Shown: in pieces, positions 16,736 to 26,314 of the stretch | Position numbering within the stretch: position 1 is the first letter of the stretch | How the letters are laid out: each line of letters starts with the position of its first letter | NCBI RefSeq assembly: GCF_019090165.1 | Contig: NZ_JAHRIB010000141.1 | Span: 434,001 to 498,000, forward strand | Direction: 5' to 3' | DNA from: Streptomyces sp. BV286 | Lineage (GTDB): Bacteria > Actinomycetota > Actinomycetes > Streptomycetales > Streptomycetaceae | Length of the DNA stretch: 64,000 nt | Position numbers and translations under genes: made by a program | The notes under the pieces: generated by a model | Database searches by the model: none | Told to the model about the DNA's origin: nothing | What the model saw: the letters and a program-made list of their open reading frames with translations, nothing else

Positions 16736-17194
16736 ATGACTCAAGGTCCGGCACCTCGCCCGCTGTCCGACGAAGCCCTCTCCGACCTGCTCGGCAAGCA
16801 GCAGTTTGGCACGCTCGCCACTGTCAAGCGCAACGGCCGCCCTCACCTGACCACCATGCTCTACAGCTGGGACGGTGGGGCCCGCGTGCTGCGGTTCTCG
16901 ACGACCGCCGACCGCATCAAGGTCAAGCACCTGCGGCACGACCCGCATGCGGCGCTGCATGTGCAGGGTGGCGACGTGTGGTCGTTCGCAGTCGCCGAGG
17001 GCGAGGCGGAGGTCTCCGAGATCACGAAGGCCCCAGGTGACGCGGTCGGACGGGAACTGCTCGGGATGATCCCGGAAGCGGCGAAGCCGGAGGACGAAGA
17101 CGCGTTCCTGGAGCAGTTGGTCACCGAACGCCGAGTGGTCGTCCGATTGAAGGTGGACAGGCTGTACGGAACGGCGCTGGACATCGACGGATAG
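16736..17194 (+). CDS. PPOX-class (F420-type) pyridoxamine-phosphate-oxidase-like protein
   Basis: This 152-residue protein has the split-barrel flavin-binding fold: FGTLATVKRNGRPHLTTMLYSWDGG, VLRFSTTADRIKVKHLRHDPHAALHV. The pattern matches the Rv1155-type F420-dependent family, which reduces small substrates such as biliverdin analogues or xenobiotics. The GTG at 16709 is an alternative start; neither has a clear ribosome site. It stands alone between unrelated genes. Confidence 0.8.
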   Translation: MTQGPAPRPLSDEALSDLLGKQQFGTLATVKRNGRPHLTTMLYSWDGGARVLRFSTTADRIKVKHLRHDPHAALHVQGGDVWSFAVAEGEAEVSEITKAPGDAVGRELLGMIPEAAKPEDEDAFLEQLVTERRVVVRLKVDRLYGTALDIDG

Positions 17195-17411
17195 CCGTGG
17201 CGGATCCGTGCCGGTCACCGCCACTCACTGTGGCCGGGACCGGCACGGCGACCGCATGACGGACGGCGAGCTTGTCCCGAAGCTGGTCGGGGTCGCCGAC
17301 GACGCCGGCCTGGTACCGGCAGTTGCTCCGTTCCGAGGGGCGCAGCACTCAAGCAGGGGAGGCTCGGTGTCGCAGCCCGGGAACGTGAGCGAGCGGTGAG
17401 GGCCTGCGGGG

Positions 17412-17741
17412 TTACGCGACCGGCGGCGCGGTCTGCTGCACGACTTCGAACGACCACAGGGTGGACCCGCTCGCCGCGGGCTTGGGACGCTCGCCGCCCT
17501 TCGCCTCGCCGCCCTGGTGGGCCGCCTTCATGGGGCCTTCCATCCAGGCGGTGAAGGACTCCTCGTCACGCCACCGCGTGTAGACCAGGTAGTCGTCGGT
17601 GCCCTCCACGGGGCGGAGGAGCTCGAACCACTCGAAGCCGTCGGAGTTCTCGACGGCACCGGCGCGGGAGGCGAAGCGCTTCTCGAGGGTTTCCCGCTGC
17701 TCGGCCGGGACGGTCAGGACGTTGATCTTGACGATGCTCAT
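17412..17741 (-). CDS. Antibiotic biosynthesis monooxygenase (ABM) domain protein
   Basis: This 109-residue protein is a single ABM dimeric alpha-beta barrel: KINVLTVPAEQRETLEKRFASRAG, GFEWFELLRPVEGTDDYLVYTRWRDEESFTAWME. The family includes cofactor-free quinone-forming monooxygenases and IsdG-like heme-degrading enzymes. The context gives no hint which applies here. It is flanked by unrelated genes. Confidence 0.82.
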   Translation of the reverse strand: MSIVKINVLTVPAEQRETLEKRFASRAGAVENSDGFEWFELLRPVEGTDDYLVYTRWRDEESFTAWMEGPMKAAHQGGEAKGGERPKPAASGSTLWSFEVVQQTAPPVA

Positions 17742-17913
17742 GGAGCCATCTTGCCGCGATCCGTTCGGCGTCGGGCGCGCGGGGCTCCGGATGACGCGAC
17801 GCGGCGGTGATCGGGCCGTCGCGACGCCATCCGTGCAAGGCTGCAGACCTTCGGCGCCCCTGCCTCTGTTTCCCTGCCCCTGCCAGTGCGCAACGGCAGG
17901 CAGAATCGCTTGG

Positions 17914-18249
17914 GTGAACGCGCACGACGCACCGCAGAAGACTCCCGACGGACATCACATCATCGTGGGCGGGCGGAAGTGGCGGGCCACCGATCCCTCC
18001 CTCCCGGAGGACATCGCTGCCCGGCTGCGACGCCACCTCATGTCGGCTCGCCGCGCGGTGCGCACAGCGACCACCGCCGGGGACGAGCAGGCCGAGCGGG
18101 CGGCACGCGCACGCGTGCACCAGGCGAAGACCGCGCTGGGGGAACGCGGCACGCCGTGGTGGGAACAGTCCACGGACCAGCGCCGTCAACGATGGGAGGA
18201 CCACCTTGCGGAACTCGACGCGGACACACCGGATGGCACGGACGGCTGA
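17914..18249 (+). CDS. Conserved small Streptomyces protein of unknown function
   Basis: This 111-residue, Arg- and Ala-rich protein contains DGHHIIVGGRKWRATDPSLP followed by helices (LMSARRAVRTATTAGDEQAERAARARVHQAKTALGERGTPWWE). I recognise it as a common Streptomyces family sometimes labelled biopolymer transporter Tol, a name with no sequence basis. The GTG start lies 7 nt after CAGAAT and has no ribosome site, so it may be leaderless. Its function is unknown. Confidence 0.7.
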   Translation: MNAHDAPQKTPDGHHIIVGGRKWRATDPSLPEDIAARLRRHLMSARRAVRTATTAGDEQAERAARARVHQAKTALGERGTPWWEQSTDQRRQRWEDHLAELDADTPDGTDG

Positions 18250-18381
18250 CCCGCGCCGCCCGTGGCTGCTGTTGCCCGCGGAACCGGCCTGATCAGTGCG
18301 ATGTCAGTGCCCGCCTCTACGGTGTGAGCAGTGGGACCCGCCGAAGAGAGAGCGGGCTCGCACCTTGGGGAGGGGTCTGCC

Positions 18382-19830
18382 ATGACCAGTGGGTCCGCGT
18401 CGACGACGTATCTGGAGCTGTCGCAGGAGGACGGCGCAGCACACAAGTTCTACGAAGTGGCCGTCGACGGCCCGGTGGTGACAGTGCGGTACGGACGCAT
18501 CGGTGCCGCCGGTCAGACCCAGATGACGACGTTCCCCACCGAGGACAAGGCCCGGTCCGCGGCGGCGAAGAAGGTGGGGGAGAAGGTCCGCAAGGGCTAC
18601 GCCCCGGCCGTCGCGGGGCAGCGCGCGCCGCGCGCCGTGACCCGGCGTCAGGTGGCTTCGGCCCCTTCCACCGCGCGCGCCGCGGCCCCCGTGCTGTGGC
18701 GTTTCCGCACCGGATCGTCGGCGTTCGGTATTCACGTCGACGACGACCGTTGCTGGGTCGGCAATCAGGCGGGCGACGTCTTCAACCTGGACCACGACGG
18801 CGGCGTCCTGGCTCGCTTCAGTCTTCCGGACGGTGTGAAGTGCCTGGTCGCAGACGACTTCTGGATCTACGCGGGGTGTGACGACGGCCGGGTCTACGAC
18901 CTGTCCTCGAAGCTGCCGTTCGCGGCGTACGACGTCGCGGCGGACGTCGACATCTTCTGGCTGGACATCCACGAGGGCGTCCTGAACGTCTCGGACCGCG
19001 AGGGCCGGCTGACGGTCATCGACCATGAGGACGAGCACCAGTGGGCCCGCCGCAGCCAGGGCGAGCACGCCTGGATGGTCCGTGCCGACGACCGTGCGGT
19101 CTACCACGGCCACCAGCGCGGGGTGAGCGCCTACGCACCCGACGGAAGCGGCGAGCTGTGGCACACGCCGACCCGCGGCGGCGTCCTGTTCGGCTGGCAG
19201 GAACAGGACGCCGTGTACGCGGGGACCGCGCACCGCGTGGTTCAGCGACTGTCCAAGGCGACCGGCACGGTCGAGGCCACCTACGCCTGCGACAGCGCGG
19301 TCTATTCGTGCGCGACCTCGCCCGGTGGCCGGTTCGTCTTCGCCGGGGACGCGTCCTCCTCCGTCTACTGCTTCGACCGGGACGGCACCCGCCTGTGGAA
19401 GCTCGGCACGGGCGGCGGTTCGGCGCTGTCGATGCAGTACCACGACGAGCGGCTCTATCTCGTGACCACGGACGGCTCACTGGTGTGTGTGGACGCGGGC
19501 GAGACAGCCATCTCGGCCGCGCAGCAGGGCACGATCCCGGTGGCGCGGGACGTCAAGCTCGCCGAGGCCCTGCCCACCTACGAACCGGCGACGGCCGCGG
19601 CCGCGCTGGCGAGCGTGTCCCGCGCTCCCGCCGGAGCCATCGTCGTCGAGTGCGTCTCCACGGCTGGCCGACTGCGTGTCCACGTGGTGTCCGAGGGATA
19701 CGAACCTTCCTGGAACGTCCAGTTCCCGCGCACGATACGAGAGCCCGGAGCCCGCTACGTCGTCGACGCCCTGCACGCGGCGGCCGGTGGCTTCTACCGG
19801 GTCCGCGGCGACATCCGCCGCCTGCTGTGA
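18382..19830 (+). CDS. WGR-domain protein with PQQ-like beta-propeller
   Basis: This 482-residue protein starts with a WGR domain (about 8-80; KFYEVAVDGPVVTVRYGRIGAAGQTQMTTF) followed by repeated propeller blades (about 105-430) such as DRCWVGNQAGDVFNLDHDGGVLARF and RLYLVTTDGSLVCVDAG. WGR domains are known from PARPs, where they bind DNA ends, and from bacterial MolR-type proteins. The propeller probably provides protein interaction. The ATG is chosen because GGGGAGGGG lies about 8 nt upstream. The gene is monocistronic and converges with the lipoprotein gene at 19864. Confidence 0.8.
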   Translation: MTSGSASTTYLELSQEDGAAHKFYEVAVDGPVVTVRYGRIGAAGQTQMTTFPTEDKARSAAAKKVGEKVRKGYAPAVAGQRAPRAVTRRQVASAPSTARAAAPVLWRFRTGSSAFGIHVDDDRCWVGNQAGDVFNLDHDGGVLARFSLPDGVKCLVADDFWIYAGCDDGRVYDLSSKLPFAAYDVAADVDIFWLDIHEGVLNVSDREGRLTVIDHEDEHQWARRSQGEHAWMVRADDRAVYHGHQRGVSAYAPDGSGELWHTPTRGGVLFGWQEQDAVYAGTAHRVVQRLSKATGTVEATYACDSAVYSCATSPGGRFVFAGDASSSVYCFDRDGTRLWKLGTGGGSALSMQYHDERLYLVTTDGSLVCVDAGETAISAAQQGTIPVARDVKLAEALPTYEPATAAAALASVSRAPAGAIVVECVSTAGRLRVHVVSEGYEPSWNVQFPRTIREPGARYVVDALHAAAGGFYRVRGDIRRLL

Positions 19831-19863
19831 CGGCAACCGCCGCACCGCAGACCACGTGCGTGC

Positions 19864-20343
19864 TCAGGCACTGCGGCCGATCGTCATCGACCAGCGCACC
19901 GATGACGGCCCGTGGACGGAGACGGTCCCCTTCTTCTCCGCTCCCGCGACGCGTACCTCGTTGTAGGTGGTGCTTGCCTTGCCGTCGGCGCACTTCAGCG
20001 CGAAGTCGACCTTCACCGGCCTCACGGAGAGCTTGATCTCGCCCTTGCCCTGGCATCGGACAGCCACGATCAGGGCGTCGCCCTTCCTGCCCTCGACGAA
20101 CTCGAACGTGCCGGCACCGCGAGTCTCGCCCTGACGCCCTGCAAGCGTCTCGGTGTCGTCCAGCTCCGGCGGGGACTTCACCGTGTTCCGTTCAGGGGAG
20201 GGGGAAGTCGCAGGCGCTGTCGGCCTGGTTGCAGCGGGCTCGGGAGGGCTCGTGGGGTCCGACTGGCCGGACGTGCAGGCAACCCCGAGCGGCAGCAGGG
20301 CCGCCGACAGCAGGCTCAGCCCCACGGAAGTCCGCCGGGGCAC
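19864..20343 (-). CDS. Putative secreted lipoprotein
   Basis: From the GTG at 20343 this 159-residue protein starts with a short basic n-region and the hydrophobic stretch VGLSLLSAALLPLGVAC, which contains an LGVAC lipobox. A Pro/Ser/Thr-rich linker follows, then a compact domain with two cysteines (IVAVRCQGKG and FALKCADG). I do not recognise a function. The ribosome site at 20343 is weak. A well-spaced GGGAAA-ATG about 55 nt upstream opens a different frame that stops early, so a frameshift or a different true start is possible. Confidence 0.55.
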   Translation of the reverse strand: MPRRTSVGLSLLSAALLPLGVACTSGQSDPTSPPEPAATRPTAPATSPSPERNTVKSPPELDDTETLAGRQGETRGAGTFEFVEGRKGDALIVAVRCQGKGEIKLSVRPVKVDFALKCADGKASTTYNEVRVAGAEKKGTVSVHGPSSVRWSMTIGRSA

Positions 20344-20532
20344 TACTCGGCTTCCCGGACGTCGCAACCGACATGGACAGGCGCGAGGAGTATCGCGTTC
20401 ATCTTGATTTCCCTTTGGTGCAGTTCGACTCACGGCGAAAGTGTCGCCGTTTCCCTGGGCCGCGACCAGAGTTGAGGTCGCGAGGAACAGCGGCGCCGGA
20501 CGGCGGCGCGGGTGGAACGGAGGAGGTTCGCG

Positions 20533-21105
20533 ATGAGCAGAGTAGTGCTGGACGTGTCGATGTCCCTGGACGGGTTCACGGCAGGACCGAACGTCGGTGA
20601 GAAGGAGCCCATGGGCGCCGGCGGCGAAGGACTGCACGAATGGATGTCCGGGGAGGGGCCGGACGGCGCGGTCGACGTCGCCGTCCGCGAGGCGGTGGAC
20701 GCGAGGGTCGGGGCCGTCGTCATCGGGCGGCGCACTTTCGACCTCGGCCTGGGTCTGTGGGGCGGCACGCCGTGGCCCGGCGTCCCGAGCTTCGTGGTCA
20801 CGCACCGGACCAGGGAGGACCTGGCCGGCGACAACGGCGGGACGTTCGCCTTCGACGGACTGGAGGCCGCGGCCCGGCGTGCCAAGGAGGCCGCGGGGGA
20901 CAAGGACGTCCTGGTGCTGGGCGCGGACGTCGCCCGACAGCTGCTCGGAGCGGGCCTGATCGACGAGGTCAGCGTGCACCTCGTGCCCCTGCTGCTGGGG
21001 CAGGGCACACCGCTGTTCGCCGGGGAGCGGGCCGAGCTGATCCCGCAGGGAAAGCCTGTCACGGGGTCCGTGACACACCTGCGCTACCGAGTCGCGAATC
21101 CCTGA
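20533..21105 (+). CDS. Dihydrofolate reductase/RibD C-terminal family protein
   Basis: This 190-residue protein has the RibD_C/DHFR-like fold: VVLDVSMSLDGFTAGPN at the start, ARVGAVVIGRRTFDLG in the middle, and VLVLGADVARQLLGAGLIDEVSVHLVPLLLGQGTPLF. It should bind NADPH and reduce a pterin- or pyrimidine-like compound, but is not the housekeeping DHFR. GGAGG lies about 7 nt before the ATG. A decayed relative is at 38105-38278. Confidence 0.88.
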   Translation: MSRVVLDVSMSLDGFTAGPNVGEKEPMGAGGEGLHEWMSGEGPDGAVDVAVREAVDARVGAVVIGRRTFDLGLGLWGGTPWPGVPSFVVTHRTREDLAGDNGGTFAFDGLEAAARRAKEAAGDKDVLVLGADVARQLLGAGLIDEVSVHLVPLLLGQGTPLFAGERAELIPQGKPVTGSVTHLRYRVANP

Positions 21106-21237
21106 CGTCCGCACTGCGCGGAAGGTACGACGGAGGCCGGACGGGATCAGGCTGCCCGGCCGGCGTCGTGTCGAGAGCGCGCTGGTGCGAGAACGCGGCG
21201 CCTCGCAGGACGCCCGCGCGGCATGCGCCCGGGACGG

Positions 21238-21281
21238 GCGGCGGCCGCCGACGGAGGGGGAGTGCCGTCGGCGGCCGCCGC
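21238..21281. terminator. Strong bidirectional terminator, 17-bp stem
   Basis: Positions 21238-21254 and 21265-21281 are perfect inverted repeats (arms begin GCGGCGGCC) with a 10-nt loop. The hairpin lies between the convergent DHFR-like and NPP1 genes and should stop transcription from both sides. Confidence 0.8.
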
Positions 21282-21299
21282 GCGTGTCCGGGCAGTCGG

Positions 21300-22127
21300 T
21301 CAGCCGCTGCCCGTGGGGTCGAAGGGGATGTTCGACGGCTTGGCCCGCTGCAGCTCGGTGGTGAACCTGCCGTCCTTGAGCGGGAAGTTGGCGTCACCCC
21401 AGGTGGCGCTGTTCAGCTTCGACTGGAGGTTGACGCCGTTGTTGCCGCTCGGGAAGCTGTTCCAGCTCACGAGGCCCGGGGTGTCCCATCCGCCGTCCCC
21501 CCAGGCTTCCGGCCGCTCCCCGGCCTTGGCGAAGCGCATCGAGTGGGTGCTGCCGCCTTCCTTGTGGTAGACGGCCTTGGCGCGCTTGCCGTCCCTCTCG
21601 ACGTCGTAGTACGGCTTGGTCGTGTACTGGCCGTGGGCGGACATGGACACGTAGTCGGGGAAGTCCACGCCCTGTTTCACCCAGACCACGACGGACTCCC
21701 AGTCGTGACGGTGCGACGTGGGGGTGCAGCCGGCGCAGCTCATGTCCTTCTCGAAGTACAGGGTGTAGACGATCCCGCACCAGCCGTTGTTGCACTTGAC
21801 CCGCGAGTACGTGTTGGCCTTGCCGAGGTGGTTGCTGCGGCACTGGCCCGTGACGGGGCCGCTGTCGTCGAGACCGCCGTTGAGGTTGCCGTCACGGTCG
21901 ATGGCGGCCGCGGGGAAGCAGCTGTTGGAGTCGTAGTCGAAGAGCGGCATGAACGTCTGCTGGAACGAAGTGGTGCTCACGGGCAACGGGGTCAGCACCC
22001 CGGCGGACGAGCTGCCTGTCAGGGCGACGGTCAGCGCGCCAGCGCTGACGGCGACGAGGGCGGCCTTGCCGAGGCGGGACTTCCTTGTGCTTTTCCGTGC
22101 CTGAGACGTGGGGAGTTCCTGGGACAT
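21300..22127 (-). CDS. Secreted NPP1/necrosis-inducing (NLP) family protein
   Basis: This 275-residue protein has a signal peptide (basic SRKSRLGKAA-type n-region, then ALVAVSAGALTVALTGSSSA). The mature part shows the NPP1 fold: FMPLFDYDSNSCFPAAAID, cysteine pairs, and a heptad SHRHDWE, close to the GHRHDWE signature that binds the divalent metal in NLP cytolysins; the first Gly is Ser here. NLPs from microbes permeabilise plant membranes, but many bacterial members have no proven toxicity. The ATG at 22127 has GGAG 8 nt upstream. Divergent from the STAND gene. Confidence 0.85.
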   Translation of the reverse strand: MSQELPTSQARKSTRKSRLGKAALVAVSAGALTVALTGSSSAGVLTPLPVSTTSFQQTFMPLFDYDSNSCFPAAAIDRDGNLNGGLDDSGPVTGQCRSNHLGKANTYSRVKCNNGWCGIVYTLYFEKDMSCAGCTPTSHRHDWESVVVWVKQGVDFPDYVSMSAHGQYTTKPYYDVERDGKRAKAVYHKEGGSTHSMRFAKAGERPEAWGDGGWDTPGLVSWNSFPSGNNGVNLQSKLNSATWGDANFPLKDGRFTTELQRAKPSNIPFDPTGSG

Positions 22128-22423
22128 GGGGGGTGCTCCAGAGTCGCTCGGTGTGACGGAGTCCGGTTGGCCCGACCGACGCTGGCAGCTCGGGGGTTGA
22201 AAGGCACTTCCTTTGATCGGGGCAATCAATTCCGCGGGCCACGGGCGGCTGTTCGGTGTGCTGTTCCGTCGCTGTCATCAACACCACATCTCCCGCGGAC
22301 AGGGTTTACGCGGATCGGCGCGGAAACGTACGTTGACCGCCCTGAACAGCGTTCTCCTCCGCGTGGCGACCACGGACGGGGCACGCAAAAGCGGCAAGGC
22401 CGCGCACGGAAGCGGGTGGGACT

Positions 22424-25400
22424 GTGGGCCGTCCGGAAAGACCTGTCGACCCGGAGGCCGGCCCCGTCCAGCGCCTCGCCCATGACCTGCGGGAGCTGCG
22501 CAGGGCCGCCGGCTGCCCGGCGTACCGGACGATGGCAGAGGTGGCGGGGTTCTCCGCGACGACCCTGTCCGAGGCGGCGCGCGGCGAACGTCTGCCGTCG
22601 CTCGCCGTCACCCGGGGCTACGCGAGCGCGTGCGGTGCGGACCCCGCGGAGTGGGAGCGGCGGTGGACGGAGGCCGAAGCCGAAACCGGCGGCTCGGCGC
22701 GGCCCGGGACGGACGACGCGGCACCGCCGTACCGGGGCCTCGCGCGGTTCGAACAGGGCGACCGCGAGCTGTTCTTCGGCCGGGACCGGCTGGTCGATGA
22801 GCTGCGGGAGCTGGTGGGCGAGCACCGTTTCGCTGTGGTGTTCGGCCCGTCGGGCAGCGGCAAGTCGTCGTTGCTGCGCGCCGGGCTGATACCCCGCTTC
22901 CAGGAGGAGGCCGCCCGCCGCGGGTCGCCGGTGGCGCTGCGCGTGCTCACTCCGGGAACGCGGCCCGCGTCGACGTACGGGCATCTGCTGACCTCTGCCA
23001 GGGAGCAGGAGGAGAGCTGGGTGGTGGTGGACCAGTTCGAGGAGGTCTTCACCCTGTGCAGGGACCGCGGGGAGCGGGACCGCTTCATCGATCTGCTGCT
23101 GGCCGCCCGCGCCCCGGACAGCAGGTTGCGGGTGCTGATCGCGGTACGCGCGGACTTCTACGCCCGGTGCGCCGAACACCGGGCTCTGGCGGACGCCTTG
23201 CGCGGTGTCGGACTGCTGGTCGGGCCGATGAGCGCGGGCGAACTGCGGGAGGCGGTCGTCCGTCCGGCGCAGAAGGCGGGCCTGCTGGTCGAACGGGAAC
23301 TCGCCGCCCGGCTCGTCGAGGAGGTCCTCGACGAGCCCGGAGCGCTGCCGATGCTTTCGCACGCCCTGCTGGAGACCTGGCGGCGGCGCCGAGGCAGGCT
23401 GCTGACCGTGGCCGCGTACGAGGCGGCCGGCGGTGTGCGCGGTGCGATCGCGGCGAGCGCCGAGGAGGTGTACGGACAGCTGTCCGCGGCCCAGGCGCGC
23501 ACCGCACGGCAGGTGCTGCTGCGGCTCGTCGAGCCGGGGCAGGGCACGGCCGACACCCGACGCCCGCTCAGCCGGGCGGAACTGGACCAGTGGGCGTACA
23601 CAGAGGCGTCGGCGGTGGTGGAACGACTGGCTGCCGCCCGGCTGCTGACGGTCGACGAAGGCACCGTCCAGCTCGCCCACGAGGCTCTGATCACCTGCTG
23701 GCCCAGGCTGCACGGCTGGATCGAGGCCGACCGCGAGCGACTGAGGGACCACCGGCGCCTGGCCGAGGCCGCCCGCGCCTGGCTGGAGCACGACCGCGAC
23801 CCGGGCGCGCTCTACCGGGGCACCCGGCTGGCCCGTGCGGAGGAGATGTTCAAGGGGGACGGCCGCCACGACGACCTGACCACCACGGAACAGGAGTTCC
23901 TGCGGGTCGCGCTCGACGCCCGGGAGACGGAACGCCGTACCGCGGCCCGTACGGTCCGAAGGTCACGGCTCCTCGCCACCGCGCTCTCCGGGGTCCTCGC
24001 GGTCGCTCTGGTCGTCGGCCTGGCCGCCTGGCGCGAGCACGAGGACAACGAACGTCAGCGCACCGACACCGCGGCCCGCCGGGTCGCCGCGGTCGCCGAC
24101 GCCCTGCGCACCACGGAACCGCGTACCGCCCAACTGCTCGGCGTGGCCGCCTGGCGGGTCTCCCCGCTGCCCGAGGCCCGCCGGGCGCTGCTCGGCTCCC
24201 TCGCCCAGCCCGAACTGGACATCTTCACCGATCCCGTGCCCGGCGAGAGGCCCGCACGCTTCCTCGTCGACTCGGGCCGCACGCTGCTCAGCGCCGACGA
24301 CGGCAGGTGGCGGACGTGGGACGTGACCGAGCACCGTCGCACCGCCTCCGGGAGGCTGCCGGAGGGTGACGTGGTCGCGGCCGGGCCGGACGGGCGGGTA
24401 CTCGCCATCGAGGTGAAGGGCGGTATCCGGCTGTGGGACAGGTCCAACGGACAGTGGACCGGCGCACAGCGTCCTCTCCCCGCAGGCTCCGACATCGGGT
24501 TCGGTCCGGGCGGCCGCAGCTACCTGGCGCGCGGCAACGACGACGACCAGGTGCGGCTGCGCTCCGTCCCGGACGGCAGAGTGCTCTTCGAGACCGGGGC
24601 ACCGGGCCGGACGCAGGTGGCCCAGAGCGCCGACGGCCGGCTGGTTGCTGTCTGCTCCTCCGGGCAACCGCCCCGGGTCTGGCACACAGGACACGGAAAC
24701 GCGGTGCGCGGTGCGTGGGCGCGGACGCGCGGCGGCTGTCACGACGACCGGTCCGGCCCCGTGTTCGGCGGCACGAGGCTCGCCGCCGTCTCGGAGAGCG
24801 GAGTCCGCGTCTGGGACACGGTCACGGGCGACGAGGTCGCCGTACTGGAGGACCCGGACGCGCGGCACGTCGCCTTCAGTGAGGACACGGACTTCCTCGC
24901 GACCGCCGACCGTCACGAGATAAGGGTCTGGCGGCTGTCGTCCCCCGCCGCCCCGGTGTTCCGGCACCCCCTGAACAACCAGCACCTGTACGGCAGCCTC
25001 GCCTGGGACCCCGGCCGCCCGATCCTGCGCTACCTCGAAGGCGGTACGGTCCACTCCCTGGACCTCGCCGGTGCCGTCACCCCGGCATGGCGCGACCGGC
25101 CCGCGGACGGCGTGCTGCTCAGCCCCGACGGCCGCACCCTCGCCGTCGCCCAGCGTTTCGGCACCACCTACCGCTTCCAGTTGCGCGACACCTACTACGA
25201 ACTCCCGAGGCTCCCCCTGCCGGTCCCGCCCCTGCCCGTCTCCCGCGACCGGGCGCGGCCGGTCGCCGCGGGGGACACCCTCCCGGTGATGGCCTTCAGT
25301 CCCGACGGCGACTCGTTCGCCTACGGTGTCTCGGCGCGCGACGGACAGGCGGGTCCCCAGCAGGTCACCGTCTGGGACGTGGCGCGCAACCGGGCGAGGA

Positions 25401-26314
25401 CCACGCTGGACCTGGCCGACGTGCCGTCCGCGTCCCCCGTCGCGGCCCTCGCCCTGGGACCGTCCGGCCGCACCTTGTACGCCACCCGCACACCGGAGCC
25501 CGGCGACCTGAGCAACGAGGTGTGGGACACGGCGAGTCGGCGCCGGACGGAGGCGCTCACCGGCCTGGCCGGCGGCCACCTGGCCGTCCGTCCCGACGGC
25601 CGCCTCCTCGTCGGCGACAACCGCACCGCCCGCCTGTCCGCCGGGCGATCCACCGGCACCCCGGTCGGACGTGACCTCGTCCAGGGCGACCAGGTCGGCG
25701 CCCTGGCCTTCAGCCCCGACGGCTCACACCTGGCGGTCGGCGACCGGACCGGACGCGTGGCCCTGTGGGACGGAGCACTGCGTCATCGGGCCGGTGTGCT
25801 GCGCAATGTCTTCCCGGCCCCCATCGGCGACACCCCGGAGACCGTCAGCGCCCTCGCTCTCAGCCCCGACGGCCGTACCCTCGCCGTCGGCGGCGACGCG
25901 GGCACGCTGCAGCTCTGGGACACCGCCACCCAGCAGCCACTCGGCGGCCCCCTGACATCGCCCGGCGAAACGATCAAGACCCTCGCCTTCAGTCCCGACA
26001 GCGGCACCCTCTACGCGGGCAGCGCCCATGTCCCGCTCCAGCGGTACGTCATCGACCCCGCCCGGCTTGTCACCCAGGTCTGCGCCCGCTCCGGCGCGGA
26101 CCTCACCCGCACCCAGTGGCACACGTACATCACCGAGGTGCCGTACCGCCGACTCTGCGACCCGCGGGAGAGCCGCCGGTCTGCCGCATCCTTGGTGCTT
26201 GAGAAGATCGCCGTCTTCGCCGTGAGCGGTCTCGGCGGTTCCTGCCCCGGTGTTCCCGCAACGGGTCGCACGGGAGGCGGGTGCCCGGCTGGAGGTACAG
26301 GTGCAGAGTTCTGA
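22424..26314 (+). CDS. XRE-STAND ATPase with WD40 repeats
   Basis: This 1296-residue protein has four parts. An N-terminal XRE-type helix-turn-helix (about 15-75) contains TMAEVAGFSATTLSEAARGERLPS. A nSTAND1-type NTPase follows (about 103-500), with the entry motif PYRGLARFEQGDRELFFGRD, Walker A GPSGSGKSS (141-149) and Walker B WVVVDQFEEVF (199-209). A membrane-like helix lies near 515-535 (LLATALSGVLAVALVVGLAAW). About 650 residues of WD40 propeller follow (repeated FSPDG...LWD blocks). STAND proteins are switch ATPases that oligomerise on ligand binding. The GTG start is used. The next gene begins within its last codons, so they are coupled. The signal and output are unknown. Confidence 0.88.
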   Translation: MGRPERPVDPEAGPVQRLAHDLRELRRAAGCPAYRTMAEVAGFSATTLSEAARGERLPSLAVTRGYASACGADPAEWERRWTEAEAETGGSARPGTDDAAPPYRGLARFEQGDRELFFGRDRLVDELRELVGEHRFAVVFGPSGSGKSSLLRAGLIPRFQEEAARRGSPVALRVLTPGTRPASTYGHLLTSAREQEESWVVVDQFEEVFTLCRDRGERDRFIDLLLAARAPDSRLRVLIAVRADFYARCAEHRALADALRGVGLLVGPMSAGELREAVVRPAQKAGLLVERELAARLVEEVLDEPGALPMLSHALLETWRRRRGRLLTVAAYEAAGGVRGAIAASAEEVYGQLSAAQARTARQVLLRLVEPGQGTADTRRPLSRAELDQWAYTEASAVVERLAAARLLTVDEGTVQLAHEALITCWPRLHGWIEADRERLRDHRRLAEAARAWLEHDRDPGALYRGTRLARAEEMFKGDGRHDDLTTTEQEFLRVALDARETERRTAARTVRRSRLLATALSGVLAVALVVGLAAWREHEDNERQRTDTAARRVAAVADALRTTEPRTAQLLGVAAWRVSPLPEARRALLGSLAQPELDIFTDPVPGERPARFLVDSGRTLLSADDGRWRTWDVTEHRRTASGRLPEGDVVAAGPDGRVLAIEVKGGIRLWDRSNGQWTGAQRPLPAGSDIGFGPGGRSYLARGNDDDQVRLRSVPDGRVLFETGAPGRTQVAQSADGRLVAVCSSGQPPRVWHTGHGNAVRGAWARTRGGCHDDRSGPVFGGTRLAAVSESGVRVWDTVTGDEVAVLEDPDARHVAFSEDTDFLATADRHEIRVWRLSSPAAPVFRHPLNNQHLYGSLAWDPGRPILRYLEGGTVHSLDLAGAVTPAWRDRPADGVLLSPDGRTLAVAQRFGTTYRFQLRDTYYELPRLPLPVPPLPVSRDRARPVAAGDTLPVMAFSPDGDSFAYGVSARDGQAGPQQVTVWDVARNRARTTLDLADVPSASPVAALALGPSGRTLYATRTPEPGDLSNEVWDTASRRRTEALTGLAGGHLAVRPDGRLLVGDNRTARLSAGRSTGTPVGRDLVQGDQVGALAFSPDGSHLAVGDRTGRVALWDGALRHRAGVLRNVFPAPIGDTPETVSALALSPDGRTLAVGGDAGTLQLWDTATQQPLGGPLTSPGETIKTLAFSPDSGTLYAGSAHVPLQRYVIDPARLVTQVCARSGADLTRTQWHTYITEVPYRRLCDPRESRRSAASLVLEKIAVFAVSGLGGSCPGVPATGRTGGGCPAGGTGAEF

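Noticed and set aside
20344..20416. ATG with good spacing upstream of the lipoprotein at 19864 as its true start
   Set aside because: That ATG opens another frame that stops after 19 codons; using it would require a frameshift, for which there is no direct proof.
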